From Spirogloea muscicola (taxonomy: Eukaryota > Streptophyta > Zygnematophyceae > Spirogloeales > Spirogloeaceae): 60,762 bases of DNA. The position numbers were made by a program, and so were the translations under genes. The DNA lies in the NCBI GenBank assembly GCA_009602725.1, contig WELB01000020.1, positions 377,461-438,222 of the forward strand, read 5' to 3'. Positions 10,298 through 21,151 of this stretch are shown piece after piece (positions within the stretch are counted from its first letter, which is position 1; each line of letters starts with the position of its first letter). The notes under the pieces are model-generated. The model saw only the letters and a program-made list of their open reading frames with translations. It made no database searches and was not told the DNA's origin.

Positions 10298-13200
10298 TCA
10301 CTTTGTCAGGTGCTTATTGGCAGATTGGGGGTCAGAGAAGACGCCCTCGATGACCTTGGACAGGCTCTCCCAGTTGATCGGCTTCGTGAGGTACCCATCC
10401 AGGCCCATGTCGGCGAGCGATCCCGCCGCTTGGGTGAGGACGTCGGCAGTGAGTGCAAACACCGGTGTTGCGCATCGCGGTGGCGGCAGCGCCCGAATGG
10501 CCTTGGTGGCGTCCAGGCCGCCGAGCACCGGCATCTGGAGGTCCATGAGCACCATGTCATATGTGCCCGGCGGCGCGGCCACGATGGCATCCACAGCGAG
10601 CCGCCCATTCCCCACGACCTCCACACGGTGGCCGTAGTGCTGCAGCATCTTGGCAATGAGCATCTGGTTGACGGCGTTGTCTTCGGCAACCAGCACTTGC
10701 AGGCTGCAGCCCTCCAAGCCCTCGAGGCTTTTGGTGGGCGTCAGCGGCCGCGCCGGCAGCATCTGGCAGCTGTTGGGACCGCCGGCACTGCCTGCGCCTG
10801 CCGGCGGCGCGAACCGCGCCGGCTCCAGCGCCGGCAGCAGCGGGATGCAGAAGGCAAAGGTGGAGCCCTTGCCCGCCTCTGACTCCACCCACACGTCGCC
10901 GCCCATTGCGTTGACCAAGCCCTTGCAGATCGCCAGCCCCAGACCTGCGGATAAGTTGCAAGCAAGGCAGAGCAGAAACGTCAGATACCATAATGGTGCT
11001 GGCAGTTGTGCTCCTAGAGCTGAGTAGATTTTGCTGTGTAAGGCTGTATAGTCCAAGGTCAGTCCTTCAGGTCGAAAGTGTCTGCAATCTTCTCGCTAAC
11101 TGTTGTCACCTCCATAAAGCAAATCATAACATAGCGGGACACTCACAGTCGAGTCTATAAGACTGACATTCAGGGTAGGGGGATACATAGACCGTCTACC
11201 TTTAGGGGTTAGGTTTGGTCGACCAGACTTCAGTGAATAAATTGCAGTACAGACATCTTCGATTCCTATGAGGTTTACTTGGACATAATAGTAAAGTTTC
11301 CAGACTGTAGTTACTCCGTGACACTAGATACTAAGCCCAGACAGCATGACTGGAGACAGGCGGCGGCGGAGGCGACTATGGCAGCTGCCCTTGAGTGGAC
11401 GGTCATCTGGGGTACGCACCGGTGCCACCAAAGCGCCGCGTGGTGCTGCTGTCGGCCTGCGAAAACGACTTGAAGAGCCGTCCCTGCTGCTCTGTAGTAA
11501 GCCCGATGCCAGTGTCGGTCACACGGACCTCGAACCACATCACCTCGCCATCACCGCCACCGCCCTCTGTCTGGTCTTGTCCGACGACAGGGGCCGCGGC
11601 CACTGTCTCCCTGCGCTTCAATCGCTTCAGTCGCTTCAGCCGCAGAGGCAGGCCTGGCACTGGAGGGGGCCTGCTGGTTGACGCGTCCCAGTGCGCCACT
11701 CGCCGCACAGCGTCGGGGGACAACGTCCCGCTTGCAAAGGTCACCCCTCGGATGCTGGCAGCCAGCTCCTCGCCACCATGGTCGGCCTCGCGCAGCGTGT
11801 GGGCCATGCCGTTGCCGCCACCTTGTCCGCACCGCTGCTCCTCGCCACCAGCCCCGGCCCTACTTGCGGCGACATTGACGAGGTGGAGGCCAGGGCGAGG
11901 CACGGCCTCACCCTCACTCTTTTGGTCATCCTGGTGCATGTCTTCGTCAGTGCTACCACCATACATTGGTGGCGCCGAGAGCATGAGGTCCTCCACGGTG
12001 CGGCTGTTCATTCGCTTGATGCGGGCCTTGCCGCCGCCCTCAGCACCCACCGCCGGCAGATCCGATGAGCTCGCTGCACGAGGCAGGAAGATCTTGGCGG
12101 CGACCGCCGACCGCGGCATGCCCAGCAGGCTATTCGTGCCCTGGCTGGCGTGCAGTGCCGGCACTGGCGCTGGCGGCGACGGCAGCTTTCTGGCTGCACT
12201 GGTCTCGGGCGCAGTCGCAGTAGCAGCGGCGTCGACCATGTCAACATCCCCAGCCTCCATAGATGCCACCGGGGAGGCAGCCGGCGGGCTCAGCAGCAGC
12301 CGCGGCCCCGCGGCAGGCTGCCACGCGATGCGTATGCCGCCGCTCTCCGTGAACTTGATGGCGTTGCTCACGAGGTTCGTCAGCACTTGCCGAAGGCGGT
12401 TGGGGCTGCCGCGCAGCGCGAGGCCGCTGAATGGCGTGTTGACTGTGAGCGACAGGCCCTTCTCAGCCAGCTTGCCGTGGAAGAGCACCGCAACCTGGCA
12501 TGGCATGTGGAGAGCAGCCCCCGGATCGGTCAGCTGCCAGTATGGGGCCTCAAGCAAGAGCGAGCTCAACACAAACCTTAGCCTTTGCTTGCAAAGTACT
12601 TCAGCACCAACCAATCATGTCAGCCCTTGAGTTCAGGCATGAGCCTAGATTGCAGAAGCCATACCTGCTGCAGGAGCTCAGCCACGGAGAAGTCGGCCTC
12701 CTCGAGTGTCAGGTTGCCCGACTCGATCTTCGAAAAGTCGAGGATCTCATCAAGCACCTGAATGAGGCCCTCAGCTGAGCCCTGCATGACGCGGACGTAC
12801 CCTGGCTGCTCGCCATTCAGCTGCGTCAGCCGCAGCAGGTCCAGCATGCCTAGCACGCCTGCAAAAACATCCACCCCAAAGAGGCCACGTGTATGCGGTC
12901 ACTTGCTCGCTCACCTTGACCTGGCTATATGAGTGCTGCAACACAACCAAAGCCGATACCTTTATAGCTATTCCTCATTGAGCATCAGATATACTGAAGG
13001 GATAAGCAAAGAGTGCAGGGTCTGCGAGGTAAGGGTGGAAGGTTTGCCAGTGCGACTAGAGGAGTGGCATGGGGTCGCGCACCAGTCATGGGCGTGCGCA
13101 GCTCGTGGCTCATCATGCTGAGGAATTGGCTCTTGGCCTTGTCAGCAGCCTCAGCAGCCTCGAACGCGTCGCGCTCCGCAGTGGTGTCGTCGAACAGCCA

Positions 13201-14588
13201 CAGGTGGCCATGGTGCACCGAGCTGCCGACTGGGTACGATCGTACCCGCAGCACCAGGCGCGGCTCCGTGAGCTCCCACACGCACCCGGACTCGGCCTGC
13301 GGCCGCGCCGCCACCTCCTCGAAGCACCTGCCAAGGGCGACAGAGGGGGGCACGCACGGCCCATCTTCTCAGGTGCTGCTGCTAGCTTCGCTGGCTGCCA
13401 CGCATATGCATGCACTCAAGACAGCAACAGGGGTATCTGGTGGCATGAAGCTATTTTCTGACCACTATGGGCTTGGCAATGTTGCTCATGTCAGTTGCTC
13501 AGTCACTATCCTGTCCCAGAACAGCATGCACTTAGCAAGGTCTCAACGCTAGTCTGACCATCAAATGCTAGACCTGGAACAAACACAAACCCCAGTATCT
13601 ATCAGAGATGGGTGAGCAGCCGGCGCTGTGCACCTGAGCATGTTGGCACGGGGGTCGGAGGAGCGCTCAGTGAGGCGGCGGATGGCAGTGGCCACGAGGC
13701 GCGGCTCCACCTCGCCGGCCATGGGGAGCTGCAGGAGCTCCGCGGCCGAGGGGTTGATGAGGCACGGCCCGGTGCCGCCGTCGACGAACACCACCGCCTG
13801 CGGCATGCGCTGCAGGATGGAGTCGAAGCGGCGGCCCATGCGCTCGCAGCACAGCGAGCGCACGCGATTCGCCAGCAGCAGCGGCAGGCTCTCTGCTGCG
13901 TCGGCCATCGTCGCCTCCGCCGTGTCGGGGACGCTGCCGGCGTCCAGCCAGAAGGCGTAGCACAAGCCCTCGCACCTGCGCTGCAGCGTGTGTACAATGA
14001 GCATTGCGCAAGATGAAGCAGATGCCATACTGGTGGCAGCAAGGGCGCGCCGTTGGGGCAACGTCCTTGCAGAGCGATGCGGTCTGTCAGCAATGACAAG
14101 GCCAACGCCACGGCAGAGGACAGGCCCGCCGCAGCTGCCTGCAGCAAGCTGTGCAAGCAGAGTCCACCGACCGTCGCGGTGCTCACCCCTCGGCTGTGAA
14201 GCGCATCGCGAGGTAGCGCTTGGGCCGGGCGCCCAGCGCCGCTGGGACGGCGCTTGGCAGCAGGAGGCCCTCGGTGTCCACGACCTGCAGGCCGCCGCCG
14301 TGGCCGGATTACAGATGTTGTGGGCCTGGATACGAGGCTTAAGAACCCAAATCAAAGGTTAAGGGTTCGAGTCGGCAGCACAGCCAGCGGCGGGGGTTGG
14401 CGGCGGCGGCGGCGGGGCCTCACCTGGCCGTGCGAGGCGGCCATGAGGGCCTTGGAGAGGCGCACGGGGGTGAGGATGAGGTTGTCCGGGTAGCACATCA
14501 CGGTCTCCGCCACGCGCTGCGCCGGCTGCAGCACCGCGGCGACGGCCAGGTCGGCGCGCAGCGCCATCGCCACCAGCGCCAGCACCGA
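10298..14588 (-). CDS. Hybrid sensor histidine kinase (GAF-like, PAS-like, HisKA, HATPase, receiver), 5' partial
   Basis: Two-component sensor kinase with a fused response-regulator domain. Exons in transcription order: 14588-14424, 14284-14187, 13975-13634, 13327-13083, 12858-12665, 12494-11420, 10944-10298. The N-terminal part looks GAF-like ([24 protein letters not shown]), followed by a PAS-like stretch ([17 protein letters not shown]). The phosphorylated His is in [15 protein letters not shown]. The ATP-binding domain has N box [12 protein letters not shown]1 box VTDTGIGL, F box FKSFSQAD and G2 box [11 protein letters not shown]. The receiver has [10 protein letters not shown], phosphoacceptor Asp in VLMDLQMP, and Lys in GYLTKPI, so all key residues are present. 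About 260 residues of Ala/Ser/Pro-rich sequence separate the N and G1 boxes within one exon. The start is missing: beyond 14588 come a 122-nt A tract and a gap. The sensed signal is unknown. Confidence 0.9.
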
Positions 14589-14617
14589 CTGCGGCAGAGC
14601 CGCGTGCGCCGCCGCCG

Positions 14618-14743
<126 letters not shown>

Positions 14744-14997
14744 NNNNNNNNNNNNNNNNNNNNNNNNNNNNNNNNNNNNNNNNNNNNNNNNNNNNNNNNN
14801 NNNNNNNNNNNNNNNNNNNNNNNNNNNNNNNNNNNNNNNNNNNNNNNNNNNNNNNNNNNNNNNNNNNNNNNNNNNNNNNNNNNNNNNNNNNNNNNNNNNN
14901 NNNNNNNNNNNNNNNNNNNNNNNNNNNNNNNNNNNNNNNNNNNNNNNNNNNNNNNNNNNNNNNNNNNNNNNNNNNNNNNNNNNNNNNNNNNNNNNNN
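14744..14997. other. Assembly gap (254 N)
   Basis: Unknown bases that hide the 5' end of the histidine kinase gene. Flanked by poly(A) on one side and (CGG)n-like sequence (15022-15060) on the other. Confidence 0.99.
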
Positions 14998-15359
14998 CGC
15001 CGCCCGCCGCGAGAGCTCAGCACTGCGGCGGCGGCGGCGGCGGCGGCGGCGCCGCAGATCGCGGCGCGGATCGCGGAGCGGCGACCAGGGGGCCCCCTGA
15101 GGGCCTAGTCCGTACGGCTCCGCTAATACTGTAACGAGCCAGGCTTAGGGCGGCAGGCTTTATGGGCATTGTCTGTTACATCATCCGCTAACCGCTGGCT
15201 ACTGATTATCGGTTAACCCTATCCGCTACAATACGTTGACGAGTCCTTCCCTCGTCAGAGAGAGAGAAGGCGCGCGGTGCGCATGAAATTGAAAGGGAGG
15301 CCAATTCAAGCCCTTACAAATGACCTGTTAACTGGGTGATGAGCTGGCTAAGGGGGACA

Positions 15360-15450
15360 CTAATATCCCCGAGTGAGCACATGCATATCTGACAAGCTAA
15401 GCTGAGGCGCCAAACCACCACCACGGAAGCCATCGTCACGAACAACCCCC
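15360..15450 (-). mobile_element. LINE-like 3' end fragment with the terminal LTRGY tag
   Basis: On the minus strand the frame ends SLSDMHVLTRGY-stop, the same C-terminal tag as the other retroelement fragments in this window. Nothing upstream in this copy resembles the rest of the ORF, so it is a very short 5'-truncated piece. Confidence 0.55.
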
Positions 15451-15475
15451 CTGTATGCCTTTGTCAATGCCTTCC

Positions 15476-15596
15476 GGGCTGGCTTCTCGCAGCCCTTGCC
15501 CCCATTCAAAGAAGTGGCACTCCCAGCGGGGGGGCAAGGGCTGTGAAAAGCCAGCCCGAAAAAGAATTGACAAAGGTTTGAAGGGGCCAAATGATG
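15476..15596. repeat. Pair of hairpin modules in inverted orientation
   Basis: A plus-oriented copy (GGGCTGGCTTCTCGCAGCCC, then TTGCCCCC) at 15476-15503 faces a minus-oriented copy at about 15530-15596 (GGGCAAGGGCTGTGAAAAGC, CAGCCCGAAAAAGAATTGAC). The arms GGGCTGGCTT..TTGCCCCC pair with about 26 of 28 bases, giving a long hairpin with a loop of about 25-30 nt. The minus copy continues into the LINE fragment that follows. Confidence 0.8.
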
Positions 15597-15599
15597 GAG

Positions 15600-16281
15600 G
15601 GGCCTAAAAAGATGGCCGAGCCTGGGGAGCTGGCCGCTCATGTTCTGCGCTGTTCCCACGGCGGAGAGCGGACAGCGGCACACGACCCTCTCCGGGATGC
15701 GATGCATGGCATCCTTGTGGAGGCTGGCTTCTCGGTGGCAGCCGAGAAATCCGCCGTGATGTCGCTCCAGCAACGGGCCGACGGTCTCCACGCTCGTCGC
15801 GTCGACCTTGTGGCCACCCCACCAGCCGGCGGGCCACGTCTTCTCCTGGACGTGGTGACCACGGACCCGTATGACCGCTATCACCCAGCCCAGTGCGCCA
15901 CCAAGGCTGGGTATGCGGTAGCCTGCGCCGCTCGGGCCAAGGAGCTGAAATACGCAGATCACCCGCGGGAAGACGAGTTGTTCCCGCTCGCCATTGATAC
16001 GCACGGGGCGCTGGGCGCTCGGTGGCTCGAGCTGCTCAACCAGCTCTAACGCCACGCCATTGTCCGCCGCTTCCATGGAGAGCCGGTGGACTCCCATGCA
16101 GCAGGGTCGCTAGCGCAGGTGTACCGCATGCGCTTGGCCGTTCTCGCTGCAGAGGTCTATGGCCCGCGCGCTGCACCTGCGTGCAGGCAGAGCCCTCGCT
16201 GCTGCCTCTGGCTCTGGCCAGGAGACCCGCTTCCAGGAACCCAGTCTCTCTGACCTGAGGCTGCTTAGCAGGGGTTACTGA
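15600..16281 (+). mobile_element. LINE-like retroelement fragment, C-terminal ORF region and 3' end
   Basis: An open frame from 15591 to 16049 reads ELAAHVLRCSH, HDPLRDAMHGILVEAGF, VDLVATPPAGGPRLLLDVVTTDPY and PLAIDTHGALGARWLELLNQ. The sequence then continues after a stop with RMRLAVLAAE, ALHLRAGRALAAASG and SLSDLRLLSRGY-stop in shifted frames. The pattern of a His-rich start, a (V)DVV/TDPY block and a PLAxxxxGALG block is what I know from the region downstream of reverse transcriptase in some plant and algal LINEs. No reverse transcriptase or endonuclease is present here, so the copy is 5'-truncated and dead. A near-identical copy lies inverted at 16608-17240. Confidence 0.7.
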
Positions 16282-16577
16282 GTGCTTCGTAGCTGCTTCG
16301 TTTCTTTTTGTGCTTGTTGTTCTTTGTGTTTCTGCCTGGCCTGTGGCTCCGCTAACATGAAAAGAAAGTGCGTCCAAATTGAGTCTTTGGCTTTGGACAT
16401 TGTCCATTCTTTTTGGGCTGGCTTTGCCAGCCTCTCTTCTCTATGGGCGAGCACTTCCTCTTGAAAAGATGAAGGGCTCGCCCATTGAGGATAGGGGCTG
16501 GAAAAAGCGAGCCCCAAAAAGAATGAACAAAGGACGAGAAGGGGCCAGGGGAAGTACGGAAAACAACAAGCACCAAA
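16282..16577. repeat. Spacer between two tail-to-tail LINE ends, with opposed hairpin modules
   Basis: Starts with the 3' UTR TGCTTCGTAGCTGCTTCGTT and ends with its inverse AACGAAGCAGCTACGAAGCA. In between are a plus hairpin module (16396-16455, TTTGGGCTGGCTTTGCCAGC) and a minus one (16470-16547, GGGGCTGGAAAAAGCGAGCC). Confidence 0.8.
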
Positions 16578-17240
16578 AAACGAAGCAGCTACGAAGCACT
16601 CAGTAACCCCTACTAAGCAGCCTCAGGTCAGAGAGACTGGAAGCGGGTCCCCTGGCCAGAGCCAGAGGCAGGGCTCTGCCTGCACGCAGGTGCAGCGCGC
16701 GGGCCATGGACCTCTGCAGCGAGAACGGCCAAGCGCATGCGGTACACCTGCGCTAGCGACTCTGCTGCATGGGAGTCCACCGGCTCCTCATGGAAGCGGC
16801 GGACAATGGCGTGGCGTGAGAGCTGGTTGAGCAGCTCGAGCCACCGAGCGCCCAGCGCCCCGTGCGTATCGATGGCGAGCGTGCGTCTTCCCGCGGGTGA
16901 TCTGATCTATTTTAGCTCCTTGGCCCGAGCGGCGTAGGCGACCGCATACCCAGCCTTGGTGGTACACTGGCTGGGTGTGAGCGGTCATATGAGTCAGTGG
17001 TCACCACGTCCAGGAGAAGACGTGGCCCGCCGGCTGGTGGGGTGGCCACAAGGTCGACGCGACGAGGGTGGAGACCGTCGGCCCGTTGCTGGAGCGACAT
17101 CACGGCGGATTTCTCGGCTGCCACCGAGAAGCCAGCCTCCACAAGGATGCCATCCATCGCATCCCGTAGAGGGTCGTGGGCCGCTGTCCGCTTTCCGCTG
17201 TGGGAACAGCGCAGAATATGAGCGGCCAGCTCCCCCAAAA
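16578..17240 (-). mobile_element. LINE-like retroelement fragment, inverted partner of 15600-16281
   Basis: On the minus strand the frame 17238-16912 reads GELAAHILRCSHSGKRTAAH, HDPLRDAMDGILVEAGFSVA and RVDLVATPPAGGPRLLLDVV, almost identical to the plus copy. It then loses frame at SHPASVPPRLG, where the partner reads YHPAQCATKAG, and continues to the 3' end near 16608 (frame RLLSRGY). Frameshifts and the missing 5' part make it non-functional. Confidence 0.7.
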
Positions 17241-17324
17241 AGCGCTAAGCAGCTCGAAGGGGCCTGAAGATGCTATGTCAGAACGGGGAAGGATGGACCA
17301 CTCAGTAGTTACGAGTGAGGAGCC

Positions 17325-17625
17325 TCAAATCCGACAGACTAGCTTCTGGAAACTATCCCCCTGACGAAAGCCGGAGGCCGCAGCGAGAGCACGGCCAGCA
17401 CGCAGATGCAAAGGCGTGGGCCATGGACCGCTGAAGGGAGACGGACAATCGCAAACGATATACCTGAGCCCACGAGCCAGCGGCGTTGAAGTCAGCCGGC
17501 TTACCGCGCCTGCTGGACACAGCGCGCCGCGCAAGCCTGGCCAGCAGGTCGAGCCACTGGGACCCGAGGGCCCCGTGCACGTCCACGGCCAGGGTTACGA
17601 ACTCATCTCCCCATTTGGAGAGCCA
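17325..17625 (-). mobile_element. LINE-like fragment of a second subfamily
   Basis: Minus-strand frames give WGDEFVTLAVDVHGALGSQW, LLARLARRAVSSR, then, after a frameshift, LHLRAGRALAAASGFRQGDS. It is equivalent to the PLAIDTHGALGARW to RALAAASG part of the copy at 15600 but clearly diverged. Only the last third of the C-terminal region is present. Confidence 0.6.
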
Positions 17626-17799
17626 CTTCCTGGATGCACCTGGCTGGCTTTTACAGCCGCTCTGTCAAAGTCGAGGAGGATCAATCTATTTCTTGTACGG
17701 TTAGCCAACTTGTTCGCTCTCTTGGCATTCGTTCTCTCACCTGTGACTCTCCTGTTATTGTTGGTTGTGGCGCTCGCGATGGACGTGCACGCGGCGTTT

Positions 17800-17904
17800 G
17801 GCAGTATATCGTCAGGAAAAACGTCAGGGGGATTGTTTCCCGTCAGGGCGACGTCATTCCACGCTAGTTACTCCGACTTGCACTTACTGACAAGAGGTCA
17901 CTGA
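17800..17904 (+). mobile_element. LINE-like 3' end fragment
   Basis: Plus-strand frames show SRQGDVIPR, then SYSDLHLLTRGH-stop at 17904, matching the terminal segment of the other copies (GFRQGDV...SDLHLLTRGY). No upstream ORF is recognisable, so this is a very short truncated copy. Confidence 0.5.
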
Positions 17905-17989
17905 GAGCCCCCTTGCTGTCGACTTAGCGATTAGTATCTTGCTTTTTGCGCCATCCGGCCCTTTTCAGACCTTTCCTTTGGGGGAGCCT

Positions 17990-18370
17990 TTGGGAGAGTC
18001 ACTTTCATTTGGGCTGGCCTCTCACAGCCACCAGTCTATTGGGAAGCGCTGTTTCTTTCCAACATCTAGCTTTTCAAATCTGAGGCTCCTCACTCGAGCT
18101 GTTGAGTGGTTCATCCTCCCCCAGTTCTGAGATAGCGCTTTTGGCACCTTCGCAGTCTGGCCCCTGTGAACCTTGTCTTCTTCTTTGGGCTGGCTTCTCA
18201 CAGCCCTTGCCCTCATTTAGAGAGACGTGGTTGGACCTGCGCCGTGAACATTTATGGCGGATACGCTTAGCTAGTCGGGATATTCATGTGTTCACTCGTG
18301 GGGTCCTCGAGACCCCTTTATCTCAGCCATTGCCCCCATTGGGAGAGCCACTTCTTCCCGCCACCGCCCT
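17990..18370 (+). repeat. Three successive hairpin modules and short LINE-end remnants
   Basis: Modules at about 18005-18050 (TTTGGGCTGGCCTCTCACAG), 18183-18230 (TTTGGGCTGGCTTCTCACAG, then CCCTTGCCCTCATTTAGAGA) and 18321-18360 (CAGCCATTGCCCCCATTGGG, then AGAGCCACTTCTTC). Between them are degenerate LTRxY-type endings at about 18078-18105 and 18270-18300. Confidence 0.65.
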
Positions 18371-18399
18371 GTCCTGGAAGCGTCTTTCTCTTCCCTGAC

Positions 18400-19440
18400 C
18401 CCATCGCAGAAACATACACTCAGATCATCGCAGAAACACGTAACAGGAGGTAAAAGAACTAGAGGATAGATTTGCCCCCAATCATGCGAAGGGGCCAGTT
18501 ACAGGTCTGCTTATTGAATGCCATTGAATTCCCGAAGTGTAGGAGAGATCACATCCAATTCATGCCGCATATTTTATGACAATTAGGATTTAATCATGTT
18601 ACCAACAAGATCAGCGGTCTATCAGCCTCTGTGCTTGCACCCATGCTTGATGAGCTCTTCTGGCTTTACCCCATGTCTGCTTGTAAGGTTTTCCCGACAA
18701 CACGAGCTAGGCTTTCCTTGATGATGAAGATCTTCTGGCTCCACCTGAAGTGTGCACCACCTCATTCTACCATATTCTGGGTGGTCCTTCTCAGTGACAT
18801 CAAGTAACCATCCTATAGCAAGTATGACTCCCTACGAGCTCATACAAGACCTCGCCAAGAATCTAGTCATGCTCTCATCTATGCCCAACTGCTTGAAGGT
18901 CAAGCCACATAAGAGAGATAAGGTTAACTACTCGACAATACCTTCGCTGCTGTGATGTGTGAGTGTCACCATGCAGCATTTGGAAGCGCTCCTCGTATGC
19001 AGAAAGATTGCTAGGTATGGGTTGGTTGGTATCTCCGTCTCTGGGTTATTCCTCGACCTTGCTGCCGGACTGTTTGCCTTCAACATCAATCGCTTAGACC
19101 CCAGAACTGCGACTGGGTCGGTTGACATGTAAGGGGTATGGGGCGAAAGGCACAGTTTTACAGTTCAGTGATTAGGTGCCCGCTATTACACGGTGTACCG
19201 GGTCACCAAGGAGCTGGCCAGTATCTGACATGGCCAGCTGGTAGAGGGTGCGCTCCATGAGCACCGCAGATTGATGTGGCAATCCAGAACGCGAGGAATA
19301 ATGTGGTGAAACGAAAGGCTAGGAATGTTGGGAAATATTTAAGGTGCTGGCAGCCGCCACCTGCTGCTACTCTAAATTCTACCATCATTAGCTACACTTC
19401 AGCACCTGGGTGACCAATGGCACCAGCCAGAGCGTCAGTG
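18400..19440. other. Unassigned stretch
   Basis: More AT-rich than its surroundings. Short ORFs only (up to about 67 codons), none recognised. No repeat of the local families is evident. It may be old degraded repeat. Confidence 0.4.
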
Positions 19441-19447
19441 ACGCACT

Positions 19448-19672
19448 TCAATTGCACGACGAGTGTGGAAGATGGTCAAGTACAGATATACGTACATGCT
19501 GTTGCCCATGACTCAATAATAGCCGCGTTCTATAGCAGGCAACGATGGCTTGCGGGACACTAGAATGCCCTAAGCTACCCGCCTGACTACGTCGGCGCGC
19601 ATCGACATGCTGTGCCAGGCGATGGAGGAGGGAAGACCACTTCGTTCCGTAGCCGCCGTATATGTCCAAGGC
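19448..19672 (-). mobile_element. LINE-like fragment, diverged copy
   Basis: The minus frame reads MDIYGGYGTKWSSLLHRLAQ, aligning with the DTHGALGARWLELLNQLA block of the copy at 15600. Its 3' end has no recognisable terminal tag. Confidence 0.5.
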
Positions 19673-19726
19673 GCATGGGAAGAAATGGTCGCGGTCCTTA
19701 TAGGAGAAAAGCGCGGCCAGATTGAC

Positions 19727-19775
19727 TGGTGGCTGGGAGAGGCCAGCCCAAAGGATTGGACAAGGTCTTAAGGAG
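19727..19775 (-). repeat. Hairpin module, minus orientation
   Basis: Contains GAGAGGCCAGCCCAAAGGAT and TGGACAAGGTC. On the minus strand this reads GACCTTGTCCA...CTTTGGGCTGGCC and follows the LINE 3' end at 19818, as expected for a 3' tail. Confidence 0.6.
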
Positions 19776-19817
19776 CCGGAGTGCTAAGTACTAAGACAGC
19801 AGCAAAGGGGACTCACA

Positions 19818-20277
19818 GTAACCTCTAGTCAGTAGATGCAAGTCGGAATAGCTAGCAGGCGGATAGACGTCGCCCTGACGGAAGCCGGAGGCCGCCGCCA
19901 AAGCGCGGCCTTATAATGTCGCTCCTTCTTTTTCTCCGCATGATGTGTCGCCCAACCTGGCACAGTCGGCGTGGGTGCCTTGGGTGGAATGCGTCGATAA
20001 GAACGGCGTCGAAGAGAAGACGAGGCCCACCGCTCCGGGGGGTAGCAACCACATCCAGAGGCCTGATGTAAGGTCTGCCGCGCTTGTGGAGTACCGGCAT
20101 GATGCCCGGCACCTCCATGGCCGCATGGTAACCTGCATCGTGGACCAAGCCATAGATAGCGTCTCTGAGAAGATTGTGGGAGGCAATAAATTCTCTTCCC
20201 TCCACACGTCGAAGCATGTGAGCTGCCAAAGAGATCTCATCCTCCGTGTCCTGGTGTGTTGTTTTTCCTCTCGGCAC
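19818..20277 (-). mobile_element. LINE-like fragment with internal deletion
   Basis: The minus frame from 20277 reads SLAAHMLRRVEGREFIASHN, LLRDAIYGLVHDAGYHAAME and LDVVATPRSGGPRLLFDAVL, homologous to but clearly diverged from the copy at 15600. After KRRSD it jumps directly to the C-terminal part: another frame gives RALAAASGFRQGDVYPP, then SYSDLHLLTRGY. The HGALG block is deleted. Confidence 0.65.
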
Positions 20278-20284
20278 CGTTTTG

Positions 20285-20370
20285 TGGCCTTTGTGGCCTT
20301 CGGATATTGTCCATTCTTTTACGTGCTAGCTTTGCTAGCCCCTCTTTTTCTGTGGGCGAGCAATGTCTTC
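20285..20370 (+). repeat. Hairpin module, plus orientation
   Basis: Reads GGATATTGTCCATTCTTTTA, GTGCTAGCTTTGCTAGCCCC and GTGGGCGAGCAATG, a variant in which the stem is GGCTAGC/GCTAGCC-like rather than GGCTGGC/GCCAGCC. It sits immediately upstream (in LINE sense) of the fragment ending at 20277. Confidence 0.55.
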
Positions 20371-21151
20371 CGAACGATGGCCACATTCGCAATGACGAAT
20401 GCCAGCCAAACAAAGTGGAGGGAGGCCGAGATGGTGGTGGACGGCCGTCCGGAAGGTTCGTCGGAGAGCCGGAGGGTTTCATAGATCGGCAAAGCATTGA
20501 GCCACTCCGACGCCCCCGGAGATCTGATGGAGTGAAGACGAGAGAGCCCACGCCCATCCTCCTAAGCAGAGCTCTGAGGTGGCTCATGTCTTGCTCATTG
20601 GCTGCGCGTGAAAAACGAGCTTGAGCCTTCAGGTCAGAGCATCTTGCCCACGCTGCAAAGTCGACCTGATCTGCCGCAATTGATGGGAAGGATTGGAGGA
20701 GGTCTCTGCAAACGTCAGAGAGGGACACCAAGAAGTCGCTTTTATTCACAGTCGACATTTTTACTGCCATATTCGCCTTAGATTGTTGGACTGGCAAACT
20801 CTCGCATGAGATCATCTTTGGCCTGCAGTTTGTGCACAAGGAGCTCATTGTCGCTGACGAGATGCCATAAAAGAAGGTCCAGCAGCTCGCATCACAAGGG
20901 CTCAGATGATGCACGGAGCGAGATAGTATCCATGCCCATCACGCCTTGTGGAGACCATAAGGTCGCAAGTCCCCTTGGTCGTGTGCCGCAATGAGATCAA
21001 GCATTTTTGAGATGGAAGGGGTAACCAAACGTTGGCCTATCTTCTCCTCACCACTTTGTTCCAAATCCCATAGCTCAGGCATTGCACTGTTGAGAAGCTG
21101 TCGTGCTTGCTGATGTGCTGTCTGCTCGCTTGTCGAGAGTGTCTGCAACAC
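20371..21151 (-). other. Unrecognised minus-strand ORFs, possibly an upstream part of the adjacent retroelement
   Basis: Two consecutive minus frames (21151-20939, then 20914-20237) could encode about 290 residues, with segments such as SISKMLDLIAAHDQ, SDVCRDLLQSFPSIAADQVD and EQDMSHLRALLRRMGVGSLV. I recognise no domain. Position and direction fit a less truncated part of the LINE copy at 19818-20277, but the sequence itself does not prove it. It could also be a degraded host gene. Confidence 0.3.

Noticed and set aside
11395-12630. A 411-codon plus-strand frame
   Set aside because: It is the antisense of the histidine kinase exon 12494-11420, whose minus-strand translation has all catalytic motifs.
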